DNA from: G963691835 sp963691835
Lineage (GTDB): Bacteria > Pseudomonadota > Alphaproteobacteria > Thalassobaculales > Thalassobaculaceae
Assembly (NCBI GenBank): GCA_963691835.1
Contig: OY829383.1
Location: forward strand, 5,146,001 to 5,210,000
DNA length: 64,000 nucleotides
Direction: 5' to 3'
Shown: positions 17,853 through 26,984 of the stretch, piece after piece
How the letters are laid out: each line of letters opens with the position of its first letter
Position numbering within the stretch: position 1 is the stretch's first letter
Notes under the pieces: generated by a model
Database searches by the model: none
What the model saw: only the letters and a program-made list of their open reading frames with translations
Told to the model about the DNA's origin: nothing
Position numbers and translations under genes: made by a program

Positions 17853-17896
17853 CCGGCACGCTCCCACCAGCGCCCCGGCCGGGCGACGCGGAGGAT

Positions 17897-19975
17897 ATGA
17901 TGAAACTGATAGGCGTCGATGTCGGCGGTACTTTCACCGACCTGGTCTTCACCGATACCGATCGGGCCGAAACGGTGATCCACAAAACCCCGACGACGCC
18001 GGACGATCCGTCCCGCGGGGTCGTTGATGGTGCGGTCGAACTCTGCCGCCGCGTCGGCGTCGATCCGTCGAGCATCGATCAGCTGATGCACGGAACCACC
18101 ATCGCCACCAACGCCGTCTTGGAGCACAAGGGCGTAGAGGCTGGCTTGATCACCACGGAGGGCTACCGGGACATTCTGCATATCGGCCGCCATCAGCGGC
18201 CTCAGCATTACTCAATCATGCAAGAGATCCCCTGGCAGGACCGCCCTCTGGTACGCCGCCGGTACCGCAAAACCGTCCGCGAGCGGCTGGTCCCGCCGCG
18301 CGGGGAGGTCTTGGAACCGTTGGACGAGGACGCAGTCCGCCGTGCCGCGCGCGAGCTGAAAGAGGCCGGCATCTCAGCCATCGCGATCGGGTTCCTGTTC
18401 TCCTACCTCAATCCAAGTCATGAACTTCGCGCCCGCGAGATCGTTCTGGAGGAGCACCCGGAGTGCTTCGTGACCACGTCGTCCGACGTGGCGCCGCAAT
18501 TCCGCGAGTTCGAGAGGTTCACGACCGCCGCGATGAACGCGTTCATCGGACCCAAGGTCCGGGACTATGTCAGTCACTTGGCGGCGTCGATGCGGGACAG
18601 AGGTCTGACTTGTGATCTGCATGTGATGGGTTCCAACGGCGGTGCCGCGACGGCGAAGATGGTCGCCGAAAAGCCGATCCTCACCTTGTTGTCCGGGCCG
18701 GCCGCCGGCGTGCTCGGCGGCGCGTGGAGTGGCGCGCTGTCGGGACGGACATCGCTGATCACCTTCGATGTGGGCGGAACCTCGGCGGATATCGGAATCA
18801 CCGTCGATGGCGCCTTCGCCGAGGCGACGGCCCGCGACACGTGGATCGCCGGCTATCCCGTGCTGGCCCCCATGATCGACATTCACACGATCGGTGCGGG
18901 AGGCGGGTCGATCGCCCATGTCGACGCAGGCGGCGCCATGCGCGTCGGGCCCAGAAGCGCCGGGGCCCGGCCCGGACCGGCCGCCTACGGTCACGGCGGC
19001 GACCATCCGACCGTGACCGACGCGCATGTCGTTCTCGGGCGGCTTGACCCCAGGAACTTCCTGGGCGGGGAGATGGCGCTCGATGTGGCGGCTTCCCAAC
19101 GGGTGGTCTCCGACTTCGCGGAGACCGTGGGCCTCGGTTTGCATGAAACGGCAACGGGGATCCTGACGATCATCAACGCCAACATGGCGAACGCGATCCG
19201 CTCCCGCACGGTGCAGAAGGGTCTCGACCCCCGCGACTTCGCGCTGGTGGCCTTTGGCGGTGCGGGGCCGCTGCATGCCGCGGATGTGGCGGATCTCCTG
19301 GACATTCCGAGTGTTCTTGTCCCGGCTTGGCCCGGCATCACCTCGGCGGTCGGTCTGCTCACCACAGACCTCAAATACGACGCGGTCAAGACAGAGTTCC
19401 AGGTGTCGACGGACATCGATATCGACCGCCTCAATGCCGATTTTGCGGCGATGGAAGCGGGGCTCGGCGCCCAACTCGCCGCCGATAAGGTCGACGCCGG
19501 AAGTGTCACCTATCGCCGGGCCGGAGATCTGCGCTATGTCGGCCAGGGCTACGAGTTGAGGGTCGCCTTCCCTGACGGCCCCATCGGCGACGCGGGGGTT
19601 GAGGGTGTTCTGGCCGGGTTCGCCTCGGCCCACGAAGCGGAGTACGGTCACGCGTTCCCGGGCAGCCCGATCGAGATCGTCAACATTCGCGTCACAGCGG
19701 TCGGGCAGACCGCGAAGATCGGTGCACCCGACTTCCCCTCTGGTGACAGCATCGAGGCCGCAACCCTGCATGTGGGCGACGTCGTGTTCTCCACGGCCGA
19801 AGGGGTTCGACCGGTCGAGACCCGGTTCGTCGATCGGCTTGCGTTGCCGCATGACCTCGACATTGCCGGGCCCTTGATCGTTCTTCAGACCGATACAACA
19901 ACGGTGGTCCCGCCCGAATGGACAGTGCGGGCCGACGCTGCGGGGAACCTGCACATGACAAAGGGAGACGCGTGA
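17897..19975 (+). CDS. hyuA: Hydantoinase/oxoprolinase subunit A (HyuA)
   Basis: A 692-residue ATP-dependent cyclic-amide hydrolase subunit. The ASKHA-type ATP-binding segments are visible: GVDVGGTFTDLVF at the N-terminus, ITFDVGGTSADIG and IHTIGAGGGSIAHVD in the middle, and VAFGGAGPLHA later. With HyuB it hydrolyses hydantoins, N-methylhydantoin or 5-oxoproline at the expense of ATP. A second in-frame ATG at 17900 follows; GGAGG precedes both. Its TGA overlaps the ATG of the next gene. The adjoining racemase and the creatininase seven kb downstream favour a hydantoin-type substrate over oxoproline. Confidence 0.9.
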   Translation: MMKLIGVDVGGTFTDLVFTDTDRAETVIHKTPTTPDDPSRGVVDGAVELCRRVGVDPSSIDQLMHGTTIATNAVLEHKGVEAGLITTEGYRDILHIGRHQRPQHYSIMQEIPWQDRPLVRRRYRKTVRERLVPPRGEVLEPLDEDAVRRAARELKEAGISAIAIGFLFSYLNPSHELRAREIVLEEHPECFVTTSSDVAPQFREFERFTTAAMNAFIGPKVRDYVSHLAASMRDRGLTCDLHVMGSNGGAATAKMVAEKPILTLLSGPAAGVLGGAWSGALSGRTSLITFDVGGTSADIGITVDGAFAEATARDTWIAGYPVLAPMIDIHTIGAGGGSIAHVDAGGAMRVGPRSAGARPGPAAYGHGGDHPTVTDAHVVLGRLDPRNFLGGEMALDVAASQRVVSDFAETVGLGLHETATGILTIINANMANAIRSRTVQKGLDPRDFALVAFGGAGPLHAADVADLLDIPSVLVPAWPGITSAVGLLTTDLKYDAVKTEFQVSTDIDIDRLNADFAAMEAGLGAQLAADKVDAGSVTYRRAGDLRYVGQGYELRVAFPDGPIGDAGVEGVLAGFASAHEAEYGHAFPGSPIEIVNIRVTAVGQTAKIGAPDFPSGDSIEAATLHVGDVVFSTAEGVRPVETRFVDRLALPHDLDIAGPLIVLQTDTTTVVPPEWTVRADAAGNLHMTKGDA

Positions 19976-21744
19976 TGAGCTCTGCCACCATCAAACCTGT
20001 CGTAGACCCCGTGACCATCGCCGTCGTCCAGGGGGCCCTTGAGAACATCGCCGTCGAGATGGGCTATCGGCTGATGCGGATGTCCTACTCGTCGATCATT
20101 CGCGAGTCGGAGGATTTCGGAGCCGGGTTGGTCGATGCCGAGGGCCGCGGCCTTGCGGAATCTGCCCAGTCGACACCGCTGCAGTCTGGTCCGATCCCAG
20201 GCTATATCCTGGGCATAAACAAGATCCTGGCGGACCGGGGCGAAACCGTGCGGCCCGGCGACGTGATCATGCACAACGACGCCTACTCCGGGGCCAGCCA
20301 CGGTCCGGACGTGGCCTTCATGGTGCCGATCTTTCATGGGGACCGCCTCTTGGCCTGGGCCGGAACGACGGCGCATCACCTGGACATCGGTGCCTTGACC
20401 CCAGGGAGCTGTGGGATCGTCGATGCGATCGATGCCTATGCAGAGGGTCTGCAGTTCAAGGCGATCAAGGTGTACGACCAAGGCGTCAAGGTGGAGCCGG
20501 TCTGGCACATCCTGCGCGACAACATCCGTGTCTCGGACATGGTGGTCGGCGACATGGAAGCGCAGATTGCGGCGGCGCGCATCGGGGCGCAACGCTTTGA
20601 AGAGTTGATGGCGCGCTTCGGTGTCGAGACGTTGGAAGCCGCCTGCGAGGGCGCGATGGATCACGCGGAGCGGCTGATGCGCGGCGCGATCGCCCAGCTA
20701 CCCGACGGAGACTATGCAGCCACCACCTATATCGACGGGTTCCTCGATTCAGAAGATCCGAAAAGAAAGGAACTGCCGATCTGCGTCACGTTGCGGGTGC
20801 GCGGTGACGAGATCGAAGTCGACCTTACCGGTACGGCGGACCAGGTCGACGACGCGCCGATCAATATGCCCCTGGTCGGCACCGCCGACATTGCGATTTG
20901 GCTGACCATCCGCTCGGTCCTGCTCGATACCGCGATACACGGCCACATCCCTGTGAACGACGGGCTGACACGGCCAATCACGATAAACGCGCCACGCGGT
21001 TGTCTTGCGAACCCGGTGTTCCCCGCACCGACCATCGCCCGTTTCTGTCCCGGCAATCAGCTCGCCGACACCGTGATGAAGGCGCTTGCGCAGGCTGTTC
21101 CTCACAGGGTTTCCGCCGGTATCGGCAACCTGAAGGTCATTGCCTTCTCGGGCATCGACGACGGGCAGCACTGGGTCCATATGGAGATCTTCGAGGGCAG
21201 TTATGGCGGCCGTCATGGCAGCGACGGTATGGACGCGGTCGACACGCTCTATGCCAATACCCGAAACAACCCCATTGAAGACATCGAGACCCACCTGCCG
21301 CTCCGCGTGTCTCGGTACGAGTTGCGTGAGGACGTCGTTGGTGCTGGCCGGTGGCGCGGCGGGCTCGGCTCGGTGCGGGAGTTCGAGTATCTCACCGATG
21401 GCGGCGCGTCGGTCGAGGGCGAGGGCCACGGCTTCGCACCATGGGGATTCGACGGCGGTGCTGGCGGCAAGCAAGCGGAACTCCGTCTTCACGCGCCGTC
21501 CGGCGACACGCGGGAGCTGCCCTCCAAGGTTCCCCACATGCGGATCGCCAAGGGAGAGCGGTTCACGTGCCTCGGCCCCGCCGGGGGCGGCTATGGCGAT
21601 CCGAGAACCCGCGATCCGCAAGCGGTCGCAGACGACGTTCAGGACGCATTGATCTCGCCTCAGACCGCCGAGCAAGCGTTCGCCGTGGTGCTCCGCAGTG
21701 ATGGTTCGGTCGACCGGGAAGCGACGGAGAACCTGCGTCGGTAG
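19975..21744 (+). CDS. hyuB: Hydantoinase/oxoprolinase subunit B (HyuB)
   Basis: A 589-residue partner of HyuA. Family motifs: VDPVTIAVVQGALENIAVEMG at the N-terminus, IMHNDAYSGASHGPDV, TTAHHLDIG, and the C-terminal GRWRGGLGSVREFEYL and GPAGGGYGDP. The start overlaps the hyuA stop (TGATG), so the subunits are translationally coupled. The complex is cytoplasmic and splits the ring amide of hydantoin-like compounds. About 450 non-coding bases separate it from the next cluster gene. Confidence 0.9.
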   Translation: MSSATIKPVVDPVTIAVVQGALENIAVEMGYRLMRMSYSSIIRESEDFGAGLVDAEGRGLAESAQSTPLQSGPIPGYILGINKILADRGETVRPGDVIMHNDAYSGASHGPDVAFMVPIFHGDRLLAWAGTTAHHLDIGALTPGSCGIVDAIDAYAEGLQFKAIKVYDQGVKVEPVWHILRDNIRVSDMVVGDMEAQIAAARIGAQRFEELMARFGVETLEAACEGAMDHAERLMRGAIAQLPDGDYAATTYIDGFLDSEDPKRKELPICVTLRVRGDEIEVDLTGTADQVDDAPINMPLVGTADIAIWLTIRSVLLDTAIHGHIPVNDGLTRPITINAPRGCLANPVFPAPTIARFCPGNQLADTVMKALAQAVPHRVSAGIGNLKVIAFSGIDDGQHWVHMEIFEGSYGGRHGSDGMDAVDTLYANTRNNPIEDIETHLPLRVSRYELREDVVGAGRWRGGLGSVREFEYLTDGGASVEGEGHGFAPWGFDGGAGGKQAELRLHAPSGDTRELPSKVPHMRIAKGERFTCLGPAGGGYGDPRTRDPQAVADDVQDALISPQTAEQAFAVVLRSDGSVDREATENLRR

Positions 21745-22201
21745 AGACGCACGCCTGACCTTAAAGGGCCGTTCCTTTGCTTGGGCGTCGTTTGAAGACA
21801 GTCAGGTCAAGCGATAGAGACCCGGCACGCCAAGCCCGGCATCACCGCTTGTCTTTGCCGGCCAACGCCGAGGTCAGAGCTCAGTTCGACTTCCGGCCAC
21901 TTGATGCTCCAGACGCAAGGTTTGGACAGCACGCTGACTGGCACATCGATTGCGGTACCGGTGTGTGAGCTTTCTCAGGCGAATAGGTCTAAACGCACCA
22001 TGATTGGGGCCGGCGGATGAACATAGGCGTTGGATTTACAGGCTTTATCTGTGTTCCGACAGCGCGGAGCGCCGCAGACCACCACAGTCTGAGGAGCCGA
22101 ACGGAACATTCCACGCCCAATCGTCTGGCAGCAGTTGCCTCGGTTTTGTTCATATCGCGCGCAGACCTAACCTTGATTCCCGCTGATTCTGGCGGCCGGT
22201 C
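21745..22201. other. Intergenic region without a supported gene
   Basis: 457 bases between hyuB and the VOC gene. Small frames (for example 22017-22205) have no family resemblance. I looked for a purine-type riboswitch upstream of the deaminase genes and could not recognise one. A separate promoter for the 22.2-32.9 kb gene series probably lies here. Confidence 0.5.
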
Positions 22202-22636
22202 ATGAGCGGCAAGTCAGTCGCCGATATCAGCGACGTTTGTCTTCTAGTGGCGGACGTCTCCCGGTCCGTCGCGTTCTATCACGAGGTCCTCGGATTAGCG
22301 GTCAAGCGCCTCGATACCGGTTTCGCTGAACTCTGGACTGGCGGGGCGATCCTCGCTCTCTGGCAGCGCGATGACATCGCCGACAACCTAGCCCTTCCGG
22401 AGGCGCGGCGCCGCGGGACCAGCGCAATGCTGGCCGTGCGCCTGGAAACGGCCGCGGACGTGGACAGGGAGTACGCGCGCCTGAGCGAGGCCGGTCTTCG
22501 CTTCAAGGGGCCGCCGACCGACTACGCCTGGAATGCCTACGCCGCCTACTTCTCCGACCCGGACGGGCATCTTTGGGAGATCTACGCGTGGCAGGGTGAG
22601 CCAAGGACCCTCCCCGGCTCGCCAACCTCAACCTGA
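22202..22636 (+). CDS. VOC/glyoxalase-fold protein
   Basis: A 144-residue single vicinal-oxygen-chelate domain protein (VSRSVAFYHEVLGLAV, FAELWTGGAILALW, DPDGHLWEIYAW). The final E in WEIY is a usual metal ligand. The family includes lyases, dioxygenases and resistance proteins, so no reaction is assigned. It is the first gene of the deaminase cluster, 22 bases before the next start. Confidence 0.8.
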   Translation: MSGKSVADISDVCLLVADVSRSVAFYHEVLGLAVKRLDTGFAELWTGGAILALWQRDDIADNLALPEARRRGTSAMLAVRLETAADVDREYARLSEAGLRFKGPPTDYAWNAYAAYFSDPDGHLWEIYAWQGEPRTLPGSPTST

Positions 22637-22658
22637 CACCCGCCAAGGACGTCAAATC

Positions 22659-23141
22659 ATGACCCACGAAGACTTTATGCGAATAAGCATAGAACTCAGC
22701 CGGGAGCAGATGAACATCCACGGCGACGCACCGTTCGCGGCCGTTATCGTCAAGGACGGCGAAATCGTCGGCCAAGGCTGCAACCGGACGCTCACCAACA
22801 ACGATCCCACCGCACATGGAGAGGTCGAAGCCATCCGTGACGCCTGCCAGCGCCTTGGAACTTGGGATTTGAGCGGCTGCACGCTCTACAGCTCCTGCGA
22901 GCCCTGCCAGATGTGCGTCGCCGCCATGTATTGGGCCCGCATCGACAAGCTCTACTACGCCAACACGCTCGGTGACTGCGAAGCACTCGGGTACGTCCTG
23001 GATCCGCTAGCAAACATCGTCACGCGTCCCTGCACCGACGGCGCCCTGGCCGGAGAGCGAATCTTGGGGCCAGAGGCGCACGCGGTCTTCGACGAATGGA
23101 AGCAACACCCGAACTTCAACGCCCTTTCTGCCGATAGCTGA
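22659..23141 (+). CDS. CDA-fold nucleobase deaminase (guanine deaminase-like)
   Basis: A 160-residue zinc deaminase of the cytidine deaminase fold. Active-site motifs are TAHGEVEAI (His53 zinc ligand, Glu55 proton shuttle) and EPCQMC (Cys83 and Cys86). APFAAVIV and the following CNRTLTNNDPTAH resemble Bacillus-type guanine deaminase. It would remove an amino group from a small ring compound. The start at 22659 fits the family; a longer frame to 22533 overlaps the VOC gene. It lies 17 bases before the amidohydrolase gene. Confidence 0.82.
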   Translation: MTHEDFMRISIELSREQMNIHGDAPFAAVIVKDGEIVGQGCNRTLTNNDPTAHGEVEAIRDACQRLGTWDLSGCTLYSSCEPCQMCVAAMYWARIDKLYYANTLGDCEALGYVLDPLANIVTRPCTDGALAGERILGPEAHAVFDEWKQHPNFNALSADS

Positions 23142-23158
23142 GTATAGGAGTTAGACAC

Positions 23159-24670
23159 ATGAGCACCCTTATCCGCGGCTGCACGATTATCGCGATGGAC
23201 GGAAGCCGGGGCAGCACCCCTTTCGAGGGCGATATCCTGATCGAAGGCGATCGGATCACCAGCATTGGCGACCTGGGAGACGTCGCGGCTGAGACGGTCA
23301 TCGACGGCCGGAACCGCTTGGCCATACCGGGCCTGGTCAACGCGCATCTGCATTCGGGAGAGGCCCTTTTCAAAGGCCGCTACGACAATCTGCCGTTGGA
23401 GTTGTGGATGCTCTACGCCTATCCGCCACTTGCTGCCGAGCAATTGTCGGAACGCATGATCTATCTGCGGACCATGCTGGTGGCCATCGAGTCGCTGAAG
23501 ACAGGTGTGACCTGTGTGACCGACGACGTGTTCGAGACGCCCGGCCACCGCATCGGCTCCCTCAGCGCGGTCTTCGATGCCTATGCCGACAGCGGCATTC
23601 GCGCGACCGTGTCCAGCAACGTCATGGACAAAAAGATGCTGGACACCATCCCCTTCACCCGGGAGGTGATACCGCAGAGGCTCCAGGACGAGGTCGACGC
23701 CTCGGAGATCCCAAGCATCGACGGCTACCTGGCCTTCAGCAAGGAGGTCTTCGACCGTCACCACGGCCGCGAAGGCCGGCTGCGCTACATGATCGCGCCG
23801 TCGGCGCCACAACGCTGCACCGCCGACATGCTGCTAGCCTGCGATGAGGTCGCCCGGGCGCAGGGCGTGCCCTTCCACACCCACATTGTCGAAACCAAAG
23901 TTCAGGGCGTCACGGGACCGGAATTCTACGGCAAGACCCTGATGGAGTACCTGCATGACCTCGGCATTCTCGGGCCGAATGTGGCAATCGCCCATTCGAT
24001 CTGGGTCACCGATCACGACATCGAGCTGATGGGGGATGCCGGCGTCTCGATCATCCACAACGCGATCTCCAACCAGAAGCTTGGTGCCGGCATTGCGCCG
24101 CTACGGAAACTGCTGAACGGCGGCGTGAACGTGGCGCTTGGTTCCGATGGCCTGTGCTCCAACGACACGCCGCGGATGTTTGACGTCATGCGGGCGGCCG
24201 GACTGATGCACAAGATTGCGACGCCGAACTACGACCACTGGCCGTTGGCCGAGGAGATCCTCGCCGCAGCAACGATCAACGGGGCCAAGAGCGCGTTGAT
24301 CGGCGATGAGGTCGGGTCACTGGAGGTCGGCAAGAAAGCGGATATCGTGCTCCTCGACATGGGCACCATCAACTTCACCCCCATGAACGACATCCGCAAA
24401 CACCTGATCTATTGCGAGAACGGCAGTTCGGTGCGGACCGTCCTCGTCAACGGCGAAGTGATGGTCGAAGACGGAAAGCTAACCCGGGTCAACGAGGAGG
24501 AGTTGCTGGCGGAACTGCGCGACCTGATGCCGGCCTTCAAAGCATATCAAGACAAGGTGGAGGCCAAGAACGGCGTGCTTGAGCCCTACATCGCGGAGAT
24601 CCACAAGCGCTGCAACCTCATGGACATCGGCTTGCATCGATTGGGTGCTGAGCCGACATGGGCCAACTGA
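23159..24670 (+). CDS. TRZ/ATZ-type amidohydrolase/deaminase
   Basis: A 503-residue cytoplasmic metal-dependent amidohydrolase. Ligands are visible: HLH in VNAHLHSGEAL, His in FHTHIVETKVQG, His in AIAHSIWVTD, and Asp in ALGSDGLCSND; HNAISNQKLGAGIAP is typical of the TRZ/ATZ/8-oxoguanine deaminase group. The reaction would be hydrolytic deamination or dechlorination-like hydrolysis of a ring compound. TAGGAG precedes the ATG. It is related to the amidohydrolase at 27 kb, but the two are clearly divergent. Its end overlaps the creatininase gene by 13 bases. Confidence 0.85.
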   Translation: MSTLIRGCTIIAMDGSRGSTPFEGDILIEGDRITSIGDLGDVAAETVIDGRNRLAIPGLVNAHLHSGEALFKGRYDNLPLELWMLYAYPPLAAEQLSERMIYLRTMLVAIESLKTGVTCVTDDVFETPGHRIGSLSAVFDAYADSGIRATVSSNVMDKKMLDTIPFTREVIPQRLQDEVDASEIPSIDGYLAFSKEVFDRHHGREGRLRYMIAPSAPQRCTADMLLACDEVARAQGVPFHTHIVETKVQGVTGPEFYGKTLMEYLHDLGILGPNVAIAHSIWVTDHDIELMGDAGVSIIHNAISNQKLGAGIAPLRKLLNGGVNVALGSDGLCSNDTPRMFDVMRAAGLMHKIATPNYDHWPLAEEILAAATINGAKSALIGDEVGSLEVGKKADIVLLDMGTINFTPMNDIRKHLIYCENGSSVRTVLVNGEVMVEDGKLTRVNEEELLAELRDLMPAFKAYQDKVEAKNGVLEPYIAEIHKRCNLMDIGLHRLGAEPTWAN

Positions 24671-25461
24671 GGCAAACGGGACCGGCCGTGACCTCGTTGA
24701 GAATGGCGGAGCTGACCTGGACCGAGTATCAGCGCCGGTTGGAGGAAGATGCGCCCATCCTGATGCTGCCGACGGGGTCGGTCGAGCAGCATGGACCGCA
24801 TCTTCCGCTCAGCACCGATACTGTCATTCCGGATATGATCAGCGAACGTGTTGCGGCCTTGATCGGGGCAATCGTCGCCACGCCCTTCGCCTACGGTTAC
24901 AAATCGCAGCCGAAGTCGGGCGGCGGCAATCACTTTTGCGGAACCACCAGCCTCGATGGCGCCACCTACAGCGCCATGCTGCGCGATGTAATTCGGGAGT
25001 TCGCCCGGCACGGCGTGCGCAAGCTCGCAGTCGTCGACGGTCACTGCGAGAACGGGATGTTCCTCGTGGAAGGTATCGACCTTGCGTTGCGCGAGCTGCG
25101 CTATCAGGGCATCGAAGACATGAAGGTGATCAAGCTGGGCTATTGGGAATTAATCAGCCAGCAGACCGAAGACGCGCTGTTTCCGGACGGATTGTCGAAT
25201 TGGGACTTGGAACATGCCGCGGTGATGGAGACCTCTGTGATGCTGTACCTCCGACCGGATCTTGTTCGCCAGGACCTGATACCCGACCACGCGCCGGCCG
25301 ACTTCCCACCCTATGACGTGTTTCCGGTCGACACCCGCCCCATTCCCCCCGACGGCGTGTTGTCGTCGACCACAGGCGCCAGCGCTGAGAAGGGTGCCAT
25401 CGTCATCGAACAGGTCGTGCCCGCCATAGCCGGCGCGCTGACCGACGCGTTCGCAAGCTGA
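24658..25461 (+). CDS. crnA: Creatininase (creatinine amidohydrolase)
   Basis: A 267-residue protein that matches Pseudomonas creatininase throughout, not only the wider MftE/creatininase family. Metal ligands Glu43, His45, Asp54, His129 and Glu131 fall at exactly +9 relative to Glu34, His36, Asp45, His120, Glu122 of the Pseudomonas enzyme, as I recall its sequence. Long near-identical blocks include YGYKS...KSGGGNHF, GTTSLDGAT, MFLVEGIDLALRELRY and FPPYDVFPVD. It interconverts creatinine and creatine. The start may instead be GTG 24688 or ATG 24703, which fit the Pseudomonas N-terminus better. It overlaps the previous gene and is followed 10 bases later by the CodA-like gene. Confidence 0.88.
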   Translation: MGQLRQTGPAVTSLRMAELTWTEYQRRLEEDAPILMLPTGSVEQHGPHLPLSTDTVIPDMISERVAALIGAIVATPFAYGYKSQPKSGGGNHFCGTTSLDGATYSAMLRDVIREFARHGVRKLAVVDGHCENGMFLVEGIDLALRELRYQGIEDMKVIKLGYWELISQQTEDALFPDGLSNWDLEHAAVMETSVMLYLRPDLVRQDLIPDHAPADFPPYDVFPVDTRPIPPDGVLSSTTGASAEKGAIVIEQVVPAIAGALTDAFAS

Positions 25462-25471
25462 GGAGACTGCC

Positions 25472-26767
25472 GTGGCCCTCTCTCTAATCATCCGCAACGC
25501 CACGCTGCCGGACGGGCGCTCCGCCATGGATATCGCTGTCGACGGTGAACGCATCGCCGACATTAGCCCCAACATCGATGCGACCGCGGACCGGGAGATC
25601 GACGCGGCCGGACGGCTGGTGACCCCGCCCTTTGTCGACTCGCACTTCCACATCGACGCAACACTGAGCCTGGGCTTGAACGGCGAGTACAACGAGAGCG
25701 GTACCCTGGCCGAGGGTATCGCACTGTGGGGCCGGATGCGCGGCGACTTCGATGCCGAAGAGTACTATCGCCGCGCCATGCAGTACTGCGACCTGGCGAT
25801 CGCGCAGGGCCTGCTGGTGATCCGGAGCCATGTGGACATCTCCGACGAAACGCTGGTCGCGGCGGAGGCCATCGCCCAGGTAAAGCGTGACATCGCACCA
25901 TGGCTGGACCTGCAACTCGTGGCGTTCCCGCAGATGGGCTACTTCTGTCGCCCCGATATGGATGACACGTTGAAGCGTGTGGTCGAGCTTGGCTTCGAGG
26001 TCATCGGCGGCATCCCCCATCTTGAGCCGACCTATGCGCTGGGTCAGGAGTCGATCCGCATCCTGTGCGAGTTCGCCGCCGAGCAGGGTCTGCGCGTCGA
26101 CATGCATTGCGACGAGAACGACGATCCCAACTCGCGCCTGATCCATGACCTGACTTTTGCCTGCAAGCGGCTTGGCATGGCTGGACGCGTGACCGGCTCG
26201 CATCTGACCTCGATGCACTCGATGGACAACTTCTTCGCGGCCCGCTTGATCACGCAGATGGCGGATGCCGGTGTTTGCGTGATCGCCAACCCGCTGGCGA
26301 ACATGCATTTACAGGGGCGGTTCGACACCTACCCGAAACGGCGCGGCATGACCCGGGTGCCGGAACTGATTGCGGCGGGCTGCAAGGTGGCGCTGGGTCA
26401 GGACAGCACGCTCGATCCGTGGTACCCGCTGGGCCGGGCCGACATGCTGGACGTTGCGCACATGAGTGCCCACGCCGGCCACATGTCCACCCCCCAGGGT
26501 ATGCGCGACTGCTTCGATGCGGTCACCTCTACCGCGGCCGGCGTCGTGGGTGTCGACGGCTACGGCCTGGCGCCGGGCTGCAACGCCGATATGGTGATCT
26601 TGCAGGCCAGTGACCCGGCCGAAGCGATCAGGCTTCAGCCGCCAAGGCTGCATGTGATCCGCCGCGGTCAAGAGATCGCGTCGACCGCCCCGCAAATGAC
26701 GACGCTGAATATGGCCAACCGCCGGGTTGAGGTTGATTTCTCAGCCGCCCGCAGGCCCCGCACCTGA
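25472..26767 (+). CDS. CodA-type deaminase (cytosine or creatinine deaminase)
   Basis: A 431-residue amidohydrolase of the cytosine deaminase family. Ligands and catalytic residues: HFH (His58, His60), HCDEND (His212, Glu215), His244 in GSHLTSMHS and Asp311 in LGQDSTLDPWYPLG. The GTG start at 25472 has GAGGAGA nine bases upstream. Known creatinine deaminases (creatinine to N-methylhydantoin) belong to this family, and its place right after creatininase and downstream of an N-methylhydantoinase-type hyuAB pair makes that the preferred but unproven substrate; cytosine or isocytosine-like compounds are alternatives. Confidence 0.82.
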   Translation: MALSLIIRNATLPDGRSAMDIAVDGERIADISPNIDATADREIDAAGRLVTPPFVDSHFHIDATLSLGLNGEYNESGTLAEGIALWGRMRGDFDAEEYYRRAMQYCDLAIAQGLLVIRSHVDISDETLVAAEAIAQVKRDIAPWLDLQLVAFPQMGYFCRPDMDDTLKRVVELGFEVIGGIPHLEPTYALGQESIRILCEFAAEQGLRVDMHCDENDDPNSRLIHDLTFACKRLGMAGRVTGSHLTSMHSMDNFFAARLITQMADAGVCVIANPLANMHLQGRFDTYPKRRGMTRVPELIAAGCKVALGQDSTLDPWYPLGRADMLDVAHMSAHAGHMSTPQGMRDCFDAVTSTAAGVVGVDGYGLAPGCNADMVILQASDPAEAIRLQPPRLHVIRRGQEIASTAPQMTTLNMANRRVEVDFSAARRPRT

Positions 26768-26848
26768 CCCTCCCGCAGGCCGATATCCGTTATCTCACCA
26801 ATGCCTCGCATGGCTGAACGGACATCGCAAACGGCGTCGACGCCACCG

Positions 26849-26884
26849 CCTCGGAACACACTCTGCCCTCGGAACACACTCTGC
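26849..26884 (+). repeat. 18-bp tandem duplication
   Basis: Two exact copies of an 18-base unit (26849-26866, 26867-26884) in the 217-base spacer between the CodA-like and second amidohydrolase genes, followed by a T6 run at 26891-26896. Confidence 0.95.
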
Positions 26885-26984
26885 CAGAGCTTTTTTACTG
26901 GCTGGGGTCGCACCTTGCGTTGAAGGCGGCATGGCATGCGGCTTGCGGAGATCACCGTATATCGACGCTATCGAGGCCGCTGGC

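Noticed and set aside
18374..19954. Long antisense frame of 526 codons inside hyuA
   Set aside because: A high-GC shadow of the hyuA codons, without protein-family signals.
21745..22201. A purine-type riboswitch before the deaminase genes
   Set aside because: I could not find the conserved junction and loop sequences.
22004..22205. Frames of 60-63 codons upstream of the VOC gene
   Set aside because: They lack start signals and family resemblance.
26881..26900. Rho-independent terminator at the T6 run
   Set aside because: No adequate GC stem directly precedes the T-run; the tandem repeat does not fold back on itself.
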